This document shows, one piece after another, positions 34,055-41,547 of a stretch of 41,782 nt of DNA. A model generated the notes under the pieces. The model was not told the DNA's origin, did not search any database, and was given only the letters and a program-made list of their open reading frames with translations. Each line of letters opens with the position of its first letter. The first letter of the stretch is position 1. The DNA comes from Gemmatimonadota bacterium (GTDB lineage Bacteria > Latescibacterota > UBA2968): the NCBI GenBank assembly GCA_002727195.1, contig PBWH01000029.1, positions 14,159-55,940 of the forward strand. The letters run 5' to 3'. The position numbers and the translations under genes were made by a program.

Positions 34055-34852
34055 TTATCGCTTCCAGATCAACGGATTCTGCTCTTCACTATCCAACTCA
34101 TCCCCAACGGTCAATGATTCGAAGTATGCCTCGGGCAGAATGTTTCGTTTTCCGTTGAACGTCGCCCCGTCCGGCATGAAAGCGCAGGTCATCGCGCGCC
34201 TCGCGTGTCGCGTCATGTTGGCGCCAGCGCCGTGGGCCGTAAGTCCGTTGTGGAACACTGCCGTACCAGCGTGTACAGGAACCGACACGGGATCAATCTC
34301 CTTCCAGCCGGGATAGACGTCAAACAACTCTCCTAGATTCTGGCCGATGACCGCGTTCTCGAAAGTGGCCGTCTTGTGGGTCCCCGGCACATACCATATA
34401 CACCCGTTCTCGAGTGTCGCGTCGTCCAGGGCGATCCATATCGAGATCGCGTCCCTCGAGTGAAATGACCAGTAGGGATTATCGAGATGCCACCCTGTCG
34501 GGTTGCCATAGGGCTGCTTGATCAGCGCCTGATCGTGCCACACGCGGATCCCATCGATCCCCGCAAGCTCGGCCGCCATCCGCCCGATCCGTTCGTCGTA
34601 GATCAACCCGCGCATCTCCTCGTGCGTGTCCGCCAGCCTCAGACATTGGACGAACACGCTTGAGTAGTAGCTGGGATCCTCTTCCTTCTTTTGATTTGTC
34701 AGCCCTTCGGCCGAGGCGAGCCGGTCGGCAACCGACTGGTCGGTCACACGACGCCAGGTGTCCAGTTCGTCGGCATCGAGGAAATCTTCGAGCGCGACGA
34801 AGCCCTGCTCTCGGTAGTGGGTGATCTGTTCTGGGGTGAGTTGATCTTGCAT
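34055..34852 (-). CDS. Phytanoyl-CoA dioxygenase (PhyH) family oxygenase, second copy
   Basis: A protein of 265 residues, an Fe(II)/2-oxoglutarate oxygenase. Ligands: His122 and Asp124 in PTGWHLDNPYWSFH, His207 in FHNGLTAHGAGANMT; the 2-oxoglutarate arginine is in HARRAMTCAFMPDG. The start ATG has AGAGG seven bases upstream. The same length as the PhyH protein at 19043-19840 but only distantly similar, so it is not a recent duplicate. It lies between sulfatase genes in the same orientation; hydroxylation of a sulfated or methylated metabolite is conceivable but unproven. Confidence 0.92.
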   Translation of the reverse strand: MQDQLTPEQITHYREQGFVALEDFLDADELDTWRRVTDQSVADRLASAEGLTNQKKEEDPSYYSSVFVQCLRLADTHEEMRGLIYDERIGRMAAELAGIDGIRVWHDQALIKQPYGNPTGWHLDNPYWSFHSRDAISIWIALDDATLENGCIWYVPGTHKTATFENAVIGQNLGELFDVYPGWKEIDPVSVPVHAGTAVFHNGLTAHGAGANMTRHARRAMTCAFMPDGATFNGKRNILPEAYFESLTVGDELDSEEQNPLIWKR

Positions 34853-34872
34853 TAGAAACCTCTAGAGTCTTT

Positions 34873-34993
34873 GAACCACAGATGGACACAGATTAACACG
34901 AATAGGTACCCCTTCGACTCGGACATCTAGACGACCAGGCGTCAACTCCCCAAGCCTGGTGGCACGAAGCTGTGATCTGTGTCCATTTGTGGT
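34873..34993. repeat. Nested inverted repeat upstream of the second PhyH gene
   Basis: GAACCACAGATGGACACAGAT (34873-34893) is mirrored by ATCTGTGTCCATTTGTGGT (34975-34993), 17 of 18 bases pairing over the core. Inside them ACCAGGC (34933-34939) pairs with GCCTGGT (34954-34960). The outer arms resemble the ACCACAGATGGACACAGAT sequence that I recall as a short dispersed repeat in many bacteria. It lies in the 176-base gap between the PhyH gene and sulfatase C and holds no coding sequence. Confidence 0.6.
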
Positions 34994-35028
34994 CATCCGT
35001 GGTTCCTCAAGGTTCTTCTCTCCACAGC

Positions 35029-36351
35029 CTAGTTCCACCAGGGCTCGGTCGGATCCCCCAGCTCATGGTGCCAGCGATCCAGTTCTTTCCTTAACCGATC
35101 CACGACCTCAGCACACGTCGGGTCATCCGCGCGATTGTCTGTTTCGAGCGGATCTGACGCAGTGTTGAAGAGTTGGGTCGTCTGCTTCCCTTCCACCCGA
35201 TACTCGACCAGCTTCCATTCCCGGTCCCGAGCGGCACGCTGGAAGTCCTTATAGGCGTGGATGGTCATTTCGCGCACGGGCAGAGCCGGGTCGGAAAAGG
35301 TTGGCACGAGACTCGTTCCCTCGACGCTTGAAGGGATGTCCAGACCCGCCAGTTCGAACAGGGTCGGATAAATGTCGATCAGATAGATGAAGGCCTCATG
35401 CTGTCGCCCATCCGGGATACCCGGGCCGCTCAGGATCAGCGGTACGCGGATGCTGTGGTCATACATGTTCTGTTTGCCGAGCAACCCGTGTTGACCCACA
35501 GCGAGCCCGTTGTCACCAGCGAACAAGACGATTGTGTTGTCCGCTTTCCCGGTTGCCTCCAGCGCATCGAGAACCTGACCAACCTGAGCGTCGAGGTGCG
35601 TGATCATCGCGTAGTATGCGGCGATATGTTCTTGGATGACCTCGGGTGTTCGCGGCCACGGTGCCAATTTCTCGTCACGGACCTCGTAATCGCCCTGGTC
35701 GAACGGATGCTCAGGCATGAAGTTGTCGGGAACGGACACCGACGCCGCATCATACATGGCGTGATACTTGGGGTGGGTGTCACGGGGGTCGTGTGGTGCC
35801 GTGAAGGAGAGATACAGAAAGAAGGGATCGTCCGAGTCGTAGCCGTTCAGGAACTCGCACGCGGCGCCGCTGAACAGATCACTCGAGTGTCGCTTCTCCT
35901 CGTGATAGATCCGGTCCTCCGGGTAGGTCTGCTCGGGGTCGAACGGATTCAGAGGCACTTTGTAGTGATCGCTCATCCCGCCAAAGAAGATCCGGTCACC
36001 GTGCGAGAAACTCCTGCCGAAGGCTGACCGGCCGTTGTGCCATTTCCCTGTCCCAAAGGTCTTGTATCCGGCGGCCTGGAGTGCCTCACCCATCATCGTA
36101 TGGTCAGCGGGAACATCCTGGCCCTCTCGATCCAGATGGAACAGCGTACGTCCGGTCATCAGCATGGCGCGGCTTGGCATGCAGATCGCACCCGATGTCC
36201 CGCCCATAATACTGGCGTTCGTATAGGCGATCCCTCGTTCCACCAGCTTGTCCAGGTTGGGGGTGATGACTTCCTCATTACCCAGGGCACGTATCGTGTC
36301 AAACCGCTGGTCATCGGCAAAGAAAAACAGAATGTTTGGACGTTCCGCCAT
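35029..36351 (-). CDS. S1-family sulfatase C
   Basis: A sulfatase of 440 residues with metal ligands Asp13 and Asp14 in NILFFFADDQRFDTIRALG and the formylglycine Cys57 in GAICMPSRAMLMTGR. LFAGDNGLAVGQHGLLGKQN supplies further ligands. It belongs to a different subgroup from sulfatases A and B (DD instead of DQ, shorter, different insertion regions). No signal peptide. AAGGA lies four bases before the ATG. It is the rightmost member of the minus-strand glycan region and is preceded by a terminator-like hairpin, so it starts its own transcript or depends on read-through. Confidence 0.93.
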   Translation of the reverse strand: MAERPNILFFFADDQRFDTIRALGNEEVITPNLDKLVERGIAYTNASIMGGTSGAICMPSRAMLMTGRTLFHLDREGQDVPADHTMMGEALQAAGYKTFGTGKWHNGRSAFGRSFSHGDRIFFGGMSDHYKVPLNPFDPEQTYPEDRIYHEEKRHSSDLFSGAACEFLNGYDSDDPFFLYLSFTAPHDPRDTHPKYHAMYDAASVSVPDNFMPEHPFDQGDYEVRDEKLAPWPRTPEVIQEHIAAYYAMITHLDAQVGQVLDALEATGKADNTIVLFAGDNGLAVGQHGLLGKQNMYDHSIRVPLILSGPGIPDGRQHEAFIYLIDIYPTLFELAGLDIPSSVEGTSLVPTFSDPALPVREMTIHAYKDFQRAARDREWKLVEYRVEGKQTTQLFNTASDPLETDNRADDPTCAEVVDRLRKELDRWHHELGDPTEPWWN

Positions 36352-36401
36352 GAATCCTTCTTGGGTTCGAGTTCGGGTGAGCAGACAATCTAAGGGGAAG
36401 G

Positions 36402-36439
36402 CAAAAAAAGGAAAGGGCCACGCAACTCAAGCGTGGCCC
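36402..36439 (-). terminator. Rho-independent terminator (minus strand)
   Basis: GGGCCACGC-AACTCAA-GCGTGGCCC (36415-36439) is a perfect 9-pair hairpin; on the minus strand it is followed by TTTCCTTTTTTT. It is the expected end of a minus-strand transcript coming from the right, yet no convincing protein gene precedes it; see the possible small unit beginning at 36705. Confidence 0.8.
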
Positions 36440-36463
36440 TTCTCCCTCTGACGTTCTGTTGGC

Positions 36464-36664
36464 CTACTCTGTGATCAGCCTCGCACGCACGGAACGGTGG
36501 TCGCTGGTAGAGTCATCTCCGCCACCAGGGGTGCCTTGTGTCCACCGTGGTTGAGGTTCCGCTTCTAGCTCTTCTTGATCAGATCGAGTTTGTCTCGGTT
36601 GTAGACGATTATGCCACAGACACTTGTGTGACCATCCGGACCAAGAGGTTACGAATTGTAACAA
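36464..36664 (-). other. Possible small gene or RNA between a promoter and a terminator
   Basis: A minus-strand reading frame of 66 codons from TTG at 36664, ending LITE at 36464, lies exactly between the promoter-like boxes at 36705-36676 and the terminator at 36439-36402. The frame ends QEELEAEPQPRWTQGTPG then a serine/arginine-rich tail, which resembles no family I know, and it has no ribosome site: the TTG would be about 11 bases after the -10 box, nearly leaderless. The unit could equally be a small RNA of about 260 bases. The rest of the 445-base gap before the receiver gene shows nothing else. Confidence 0.3.
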
Positions 36665-36675
36665 CTTTCGCTAAC

Positions 36676-36705
36676 AATATAGAGCAAAGAGGCCAGAAAC
36701 GTCAA
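36676..36705 (-). promoter_or_regulatory. Sigma-70-like promoter with adjoining dyad
   Basis: Read on the minus strand: TTGACG (36705-36700), an 18-base spacer, TATATT (36681-36676). This is the best promoter match seen in the window. About 10 bases downstream is GTTAC-AATTC-GTAAC, an inverted repeat overlapping the expected transcript start, which could be an operator. The strand points to the small unit ending at the terminator 36402. Confidence 0.5.
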
Positions 36706-36796
36706 AATTGGCCGCAGCCTTGACCGATCCGTCGGAACGGATTGTCATCTAAGGCGCGTCACGCTATCTTGAACGGTACTCCATCCAAGAGGGCGA

Positions 36797-37162
36797 ATGG
36801 CAAACATCCTGATCATAGAGGACGAAGTGATGCGCGACCTGTTTACCGAGATCGTCACCGAAGCGGGTCACACGGCGACGACGGCGGTGACATCATAGGA
36901 AGGCAGCGAACGAACTGAGGAGCAAAAGCCTGACTTGATCATCACAGATATCTTCATGCCGGAGGAAGGTGGTCTCGAGGTGATTCGAACCGTCAAGAAG
37001 ACCACACCCGAAGCAAAGATCATCGCGATCAGCGGTTTCGACCTGCGCCAGGAAGTCGACGTGCTCGAACTAGCGAAAAAGTATGGCGCGGACGAGACGT
37101 TCCAGAAACCCGTACACGCCCAGATCCTGTCCGAAACCATCAACTTGCTGCTGAGCAATTGA
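36797..37162 (+). pseudogene. Single-domain response regulator with in-frame amber codon
   Basis: From the ATG at 36797 the frame reads MANILIIEDEVMRDLFTEIV then TEAGHTATTAVTS, a TAG at 36896-36898 (codon 34), and continues in the same frame KPDLIITDIFMPEEGGLEVI through IIAISGFDL and FQKPVHAQ to a TGA at 37162: a complete CheY-like receiver of 121 codons. The acidic pair, phospho-acceptor Asp, Ser and lysine are all intact. One base change to TAG is the only lesion, so a recent nonsense mutation, a sequencing error or suppression are all possible. A TTG at 36935 could restart translation but would lack the first beta strand. The lipoprotein gene begins one base after the stop. Confidence 0.8.
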
Positions 37163-37163
37163 C

Positions 37164-38069
37164 GTGAACCGCGCGCTCACACTCCTTCTTCTCGTCATCC
37201 TCGGGATATCGTGCAAACCTGTCCCCGATCCCATCGTCCAGCAGTTCGGTGAATCCACGCTAGAGCTGCCGAGCACGTTCGAGAACTGGAGTCGGATCGA
37301 ATTGTCCGAGCCCTCGGCAAACGCACGCGAATTCGCCGATCGTGCCTACGGGTCCCGAAGCCCCATCCCGATCGTCTACGGCACCGATGGGATCAGCGGC
37401 TTTGCGATCACTTTCGAATCCGAGTTCGAATCCCAGCGAAGGCACAACGAAGCGGTCCGGTTCGTTCGGGGAACGCAGCGCGTGTCCTCGAATGAAAGCG
37501 AAACGGTCTCTGAGTATGACGGCTTCTTCTTCTTCGAGACAGAAGACCCGAGCCTGATGTTCCACATGGGATGTCACGTCCTGTTCCTCAACGTCCCGAC
37601 GACCAGCGTCTCAAGAACGAGCTCTCTCCGTCGCGCCCTCCAGTTCGCTGAACGCGTCTTCGAACTGAACAACCTCCTCGGGACCAAACCGCTTCGCTCC
37701 TTTCAGCTGGATCCGCTCTCATTCACCCCGTCGACGGAGATTCCCATTCAGCCCGGCCCAACCCGCTTCGAACTCGAGCTGGGATACATCGTCGAGGATC
37801 AGCCAACCGCTCACGTCTCCGCCCAGGTCCGATGGTTCAAAGCCGGTCGAGGTTTGATCGTCTATGCTGACTCGACACGGGTTCAGCGAGGTAGCGGCAA
37901 CGTAAGCTTCAACTGGGAAGTCGACCTGTCTGAAGGCGCCTTCTCCGACATCCTCGTCATCCGCGCACATATCAGCCATCCCTCGGTGGATAGCCAGGAA
38001 GGCATCACCGTTCCGACCACCAGCCTGATCGAGCCGATCCGCTACAACATCGCACGCGTCATCGACTGA
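37164..38069 (+). CDS. Lipoprotein of unknown function
   Basis: A protein of 301 residues starting with GTG one base after the receiver gene. The N-terminus RALTLLLLVILGISCKPV is a lipoprotein signal (lipobox ILGISC, Cys17). The mature protein is mostly beta (IPIVYGTDGISGFAITFESE, LELGYIVEDQPTAHVSAQVR, NVSFNWEVDLSEGAFSDILV) with no recognised domain; the last third resembles an immunoglobulin-like sandwich. It is likely anchored to the outer or inner membrane. Its adjacency to a receiver gene may reflect coupled expression, but the GH92 gene 29 bases downstream may also be part of the same transcript. Confidence 0.7.
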   Translation: MNRALTLLLLVILGISCKPVPDPIVQQFGESTLELPSTFENWSRIELSEPSANAREFADRAYGSRSPIPIVYGTDGISGFAITFESEFESQRRHNEAVRFVRGTQRVSSNESETVSEYDGFFFFETEDPSLMFHMGCHVLFLNVPTTSVSRTSSLRRALQFAERVFELNNLLGTKPLRSFQLDPLSFTPSTEIPIQPGPTRFELELGYIVEDQPTAHVSAQVRWFKAGRGLIVYADSTRVQRGSGNVSFNWEVDLSEGAFSDILVIRAHISHPSVDSQEGITVPTTSLIEPIRYNIARVID

Positions 38070-38098
38070 CCACGCCTCAACAGATCGAAACCCAACAC

Positions 38099-40354
38099 AT
38101 GTCTGATCTTACACCTGCCGATTGGGTCAATCCCCTCATCGACACAGCGAACCGCCGTTTCTTCTTCTTCAGCTCAGCCTGCCGTCCGTTCGGGATGGTT
38201 AACCTCAGCCCCGACACGGCCCGCAACGGCGCGTGGGAAGCCGGCTACAGATACGATTCCCCATACATCCACGACTTCAGCCACTTACACGCGTGGCAAC
38301 TCGCCGGGATCGCTGTCTTGCCCGCGACAGGACCGGTTCGTGGGCACGAAGGATCAAACGCCTTCAAATCTGCGTTCTCCCACGACGACGAAACAGTCGC
38401 TCCAGGCTACCACGCCGTCACGTTAGAGACCTACGACATCCGCGCCGAGTTGACCGCGACCGACCGCGTCGGATTCCACCGATACACTTTCCCGGCTGGA
38501 GACACCTCACACATCCTGTTCGACCTGGGAACAGAGCTGGGGCCCTGTGAAATGTCCGACTGTCGTGCCTGGATGGTAAGCGACACGCGGATGGAGGGAT
38601 TCGTCGAAGCGTCCGCTACACGACGTCGACCAAAGGCTACGCGAATCCATTTTGTCGCAGACTTCGACACACCGGTTGTTCGTTTCGGCGGATGGATGGG
38701 TGGCGAACTGCTCGAGACCTGTGAGGAAGTCAACGGCAAGGATAGCGGCGCCTACGTCGCGTTCGAGGCGTCGGATGAGTGTCGAACTATGCAGATGAAG
38801 ATCGCCATCTCCTACTGCAGCGTGGAGGGAGCGGTGCGAAACCTGGAAGCGGAATGCTCCCACTGGGACTTCGATCTCGTGCGGACCGAAGCCACGGACG
38901 TTTGGAACGCCTGGCTGGGCCGTATTCTGGTCGAGGGTGGCACCAACGCGCAAAGAACCAAGTTCTATACAGACCTCTACCACGCCATTCTCGGCCGCCG
39001 CCGAGTCAACGATGTCGACGGCGCCTACAGCGACCAGACGGGCGATGAGCAGGTCATCCGGTACATCCCGAAACAGGCAGACGGAACCCTGGCATACGAG
39101 CACCACAATTCGGACGCCTTCTGGGGCGCCCAGTGGACGCTCGACATCCTATGGCCGCTCGCCTACCCCGACATCACTCACAACTTCTGCAACACGCTTG
39201 TGGACATGTACCGGAACGGGGGACTGATCCCGCGTGGACCTTCCGGGGGGAACTACACCTTCGTCATGACCTCGGCCACGTCGACCCACTTCCTCGTCTC
39301 CGCTTACCAGAAAGGCATCCGGGACTGGGACGTCGATGCCGGCTTCGAAGGCATGGTCAAAAACCACGGACCCGGTGGACTGATGAGCCGCGCGGGTTAC
39401 GAGCACGATACCTGCATCGGCGGTGGTGTCGAGCATTATATCGAGAAAGGGTATGTGCCACACGGCATCAAGGCATACGCCTTCCACTGCGACGGCGCCG
39501 CTCAAACGCTCGAGTATGCCTACGTGGACTGGTGTCTCTCTGAGATGGCTTCTGCCCTCGGCAAGACGGAAGAAACCGAATACTTCGCGGAGCGTGCACA
39601 GAACTATCGGAACATCTTCGACACAGATATCGGCTTCATGCGTCCTCGGCACGATGACGGGTCGTGGCTGGAGGATTTCGATCCGATGAAGCCGGAAGGT
39701 TGGAACGAGGGGAACGGCTGGCAGTATCTCTGGCACGTCCCCCACGACGTCGCCGGATTGTCAAAGTTGCTCGGGGGAGACGACATCATGGCCGAAAGAC
39801 TGAACGAAGTCGTCGAAAAGGCTGCCAGACACGATTTCATCGCCCCACACGGTAAGCACCACACCAACCTGCTCGATTACGGCAACCAGCCGTCCACGCA
39901 CGTGGTGCACCTTTTCAACTACATCGGAAAGCCTTGGCTGACTCAGAAGTGGGTGCGGGCTGTGATGCGTCAATGTAAGAGCGACATCACACCTTACGCG
40001 GGCTATGGCGGCGATGAGGACCAGGGCATGATGGGATCGCTGAACGTCCTGATGGCGATCGGCCTGTTCCAAATGCGGGGTGGCTGTGACGCCGATCCAG
40101 TTTACGAGATCACATCACCAGTTTTCGACCGCATCACGATTCAACTGGATCCGAAGTACTATGACGCGAAAGAATTCGTGATCGAGGTCGAGGGAGACAC
40201 GGATCACGACTACATCCAGTCAGCCTCCCTGAATGGCGAGCCACTCGACCGCTGCTGGTTACGTCACTCCGACATCTTCAATGGAGCAAGCTTAAAGGTT
40301 GAGTTGGCCCAGACGCCGAATGAATCGTGGGGTGTGGTTGGATCCCCTACCTAG
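38099..40354 (+). CDS. GH92 family alpha-mannosidase-like glycosidase
   Basis: A glycosidase of 751 residues. The N-terminal beta domain opens VNPLIDTANRRFFFFSSACR, PFGMVNLSPDTARNGAWEAG and YIHDFSHLHAW, the normal GH92 start. The catalytic (alpha/alpha) barrel contains HHNSDAFWGAQWTLDILWPL, the acid Glu near residue 537 in GWNEGNGWQYLWHVPHD, GNQPSTHVVHLFNYIG and the Asp residues near 638 in AGYGGDEDQGMMGSL. GH92 enzymes are calcium-dependent exo-alpha-mannosidases with inverting mechanism. Known ones are usually exported; this one has no signal peptide and would be cytoplasmic. It faces the convergent sialidase-fold gene across a shared terminator. Confidence 0.93.
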   Translation: MSDLTPADWVNPLIDTANRRFFFFSSACRPFGMVNLSPDTARNGAWEAGYRYDSPYIHDFSHLHAWQLAGIAVLPATGPVRGHEGSNAFKSAFSHDDETVAPGYHAVTLETYDIRAELTATDRVGFHRYTFPAGDTSHILFDLGTELGPCEMSDCRAWMVSDTRMEGFVEASATRRRPKATRIHFVADFDTPVVRFGGWMGGELLETCEEVNGKDSGAYVAFEASDECRTMQMKIAISYCSVEGAVRNLEAECSHWDFDLVRTEATDVWNAWLGRILVEGGTNAQRTKFYTDLYHAILGRRRVNDVDGAYSDQTGDEQVIRYIPKQADGTLAYEHHNSDAFWGAQWTLDILWPLAYPDITHNFCNTLVDMYRNGGLIPRGPSGGNYTFVMTSATSTHFLVSAYQKGIRDWDVDAGFEGMVKNHGPGGLMSRAGYEHDTCIGGGVEHYIEKGYVPHGIKAYAFHCDGAAQTLEYAYVDWCLSEMASALGKTEETEYFAERAQNYRNIFDTDIGFMRPRHDDGSWLEDFDPMKPEGWNEGNGWQYLWHVPHDVAGLSKLLGGDDIMAERLNEVVEKAARHDFIAPHGKHHTNLLDYGNQPSTHVVHLFNYIGKPWLTQKWVRAVMRQCKSDITPYAGYGGDEDQGMMGSLNVLMAIGLFQMRGGCDADPVYEITSPVFDRITIQLDPKYYDAKEFVIEVEGDTDHDYIQSASLNGEPLDRCWLRHSDIFNGASLKVELAQTPNESWGVVGSPT

Positions 40355-40380
40355 CGCTCCCAACCCAGACAACCGGGAAC

Positions 40381-40420
40381 AAGAAAGAGAGTCCTGATAG
40401 CCAGCAGGACCCTCTCTTTT
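40381..40420. terminator. Bidirectional-looking terminator between GH92 and sialidase-like genes
   Basis: AAGAGAG..CCTG pairs with CAGG..CTCTCTT around a short loop, giving a stem with a two-base bulge, followed by TTTTG on the plus strand. It lies 27 bases after the GH92 stop and 20 bases after the convergent gene's stop, so it can serve both; the plus-strand T-run is the better one. Confidence 0.7.
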
Positions 40421-40440
40421 GTCGGCATATACCCAACAGA

Positions 40441-41529
40441 TCAGATGCGATCCAGTTCACTCAATGGAACGCGAAGGACTTCGACGGTCTGCTTCGCGCT
40501 CGCAAAGGCCACATACAGCTGACCGTCCTGCTCGATCGCGTGCGGATAGTCGACGTGCCTGCCACCAACCAGACACCCGAGTTTGGTGAACAAGATCCCG
40601 TCATCGCTGACCGCGATCGTCAACGGATCACGCTTCCGGGGATTGGCGTTGCACACGAGGACGTATCGCCCGTCGCTCAACTCGAGGCCGAAGAACTTGG
40701 AACGCGCATCCGGGAAGTTGGTGCGAACACGCGCACTCCACGTGCGGCCATTGTCGTCACTGAAAGCACGGAAAAGGTAGCCGCTACGGTTGTTGTCTCG
40801 GAACAGCGCGGCCAGACGGCCGTCCGGTAGAGACCACCAGTAGGGTTCCTCGCCGAACAGCTCACCTGCTTCGCGCTCTTGCAGGGATACGGATTCCCAT
40901 TGATCGAACCGTTTCTCTCCTCCGAAGAGGAAGTAGATGTCTCCCACGTGGTCTCGCCGGGTCATCATCCACGGCCCACCCGGTAATCGCTTAGGCGCGA
41001 AATTGTTCATCGCGTCATCGAACGCGACGCCCAAATGCTGCCAGGTTGGGGTGGATGTCTCCTGAAGCTTGAAAGCGTGGAGCTGTAGTCCGAGCCCGAT
41101 GTAGGATTGGGGGCCCACGAATCGCGCGACAAGGGCGAGGAGCTTACCGTCCCGGACCCAGAACCCGCGAGCGATCCAGCCATAGCCCGTCTCCGGCTCA
41201 CCGGCCAGATCCTGGGTTGTCCCCCAAGTAATCCCGTCCTCACTCGTGGCGAAGGACACGTGCTGACCTTCGAGATCGTGTCCGGGAACGTTATCCCGAT
41301 GCTCCTCTGGCGGTTTTCGGGGCTCGCCCCTCCCATCGCTCCACATCGCCCAGAATCGCCCCCCGAAGTAGACGAGATAGTTGTGCTGGTTAACCCTCGT
41401 CCCTCCTTCATCGCGTACATCACTGACGATCGCGTGATCAGCCCTCACAACCGCAAGTGCATTGAAATCGATATCTTGCGAGTTCCCGACACCCGCAAGA
41501 TCAAGCATTCGGGATGAATTAGATATCAT
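40441..41529 (-). CDS. Sialidase-fold (BNR/Asp-box) glycosidase-like protein
   Basis: A protein of 362 residues with Asp-box repeats of a six-bladed beta propeller: SEDGITW, SDDNGRTW and SDDGILF, plus a region starting HNYLVYFGGRFWAMWSDGRG. An arginine-rich centre (PWMMTRRDHVGD, FRDNNRSGYLFR) could bind a carboxylate sugar, as in sialidases, but the typical FRIP motif is absent, so sialidase activity is not assured. No signal peptide. AGGAAGG precedes the ATG. It faces GH92 and may trim the same glycan. Related proteins are often annotated only as exo-alpha-sialidase-like. Confidence 0.8.
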   Translation of the reverse strand: MISNSSRMLDLAGVGNSQDIDFNALAVVRADHAIVSDVRDEGGTRVNQHNYLVYFGGRFWAMWSDGRGEPRKPPEEHRDNVPGHDLEGQHVSFATSEDGITWGTTQDLAGEPETGYGWIARGFWVRDGKLLALVARFVGPQSYIGLGLQLHAFKLQETSTPTWQHLGVAFDDAMNNFAPKRLPGGPWMMTRRDHVGDIYFLFGGEKRFDQWESVSLQEREAGELFGEEPYWWSLPDGRLAALFRDNNRSGYLFRAFSDDNGRTWSARVRTNFPDARSKFFGLELSDGRYVLVCNANPRKRDPLTIAVSDDGILFTKLGCLVGGRHVDYPHAIEQDGQLYVAFASAKQTVEVLRVPLSELDRI

Positions 41530-41547
41530 GTTCGCCTTCCTGTTGAT

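Noticed and set aside
20762..36351. Classical Bacteroidetes polysaccharide utilisation locus
   Set aside because: No SusC- or SusD-like gene and no hybrid two-component sensor is present; only the enzyme content is similar.
4133..37162. Stop-codon reassignment or amber suppression explaining internal stops
   Set aside because: The interruptions use TAG, TGA and TAA, include frameshifts, and intact genes use all three as terminators, so decay or error is simpler.
36935..37162. Independent short gene starting at TTG inside the receiver
   Set aside because: It lacks the first beta strand and acidic residues and has no ribosome site; the upstream frame restores a whole receiver.
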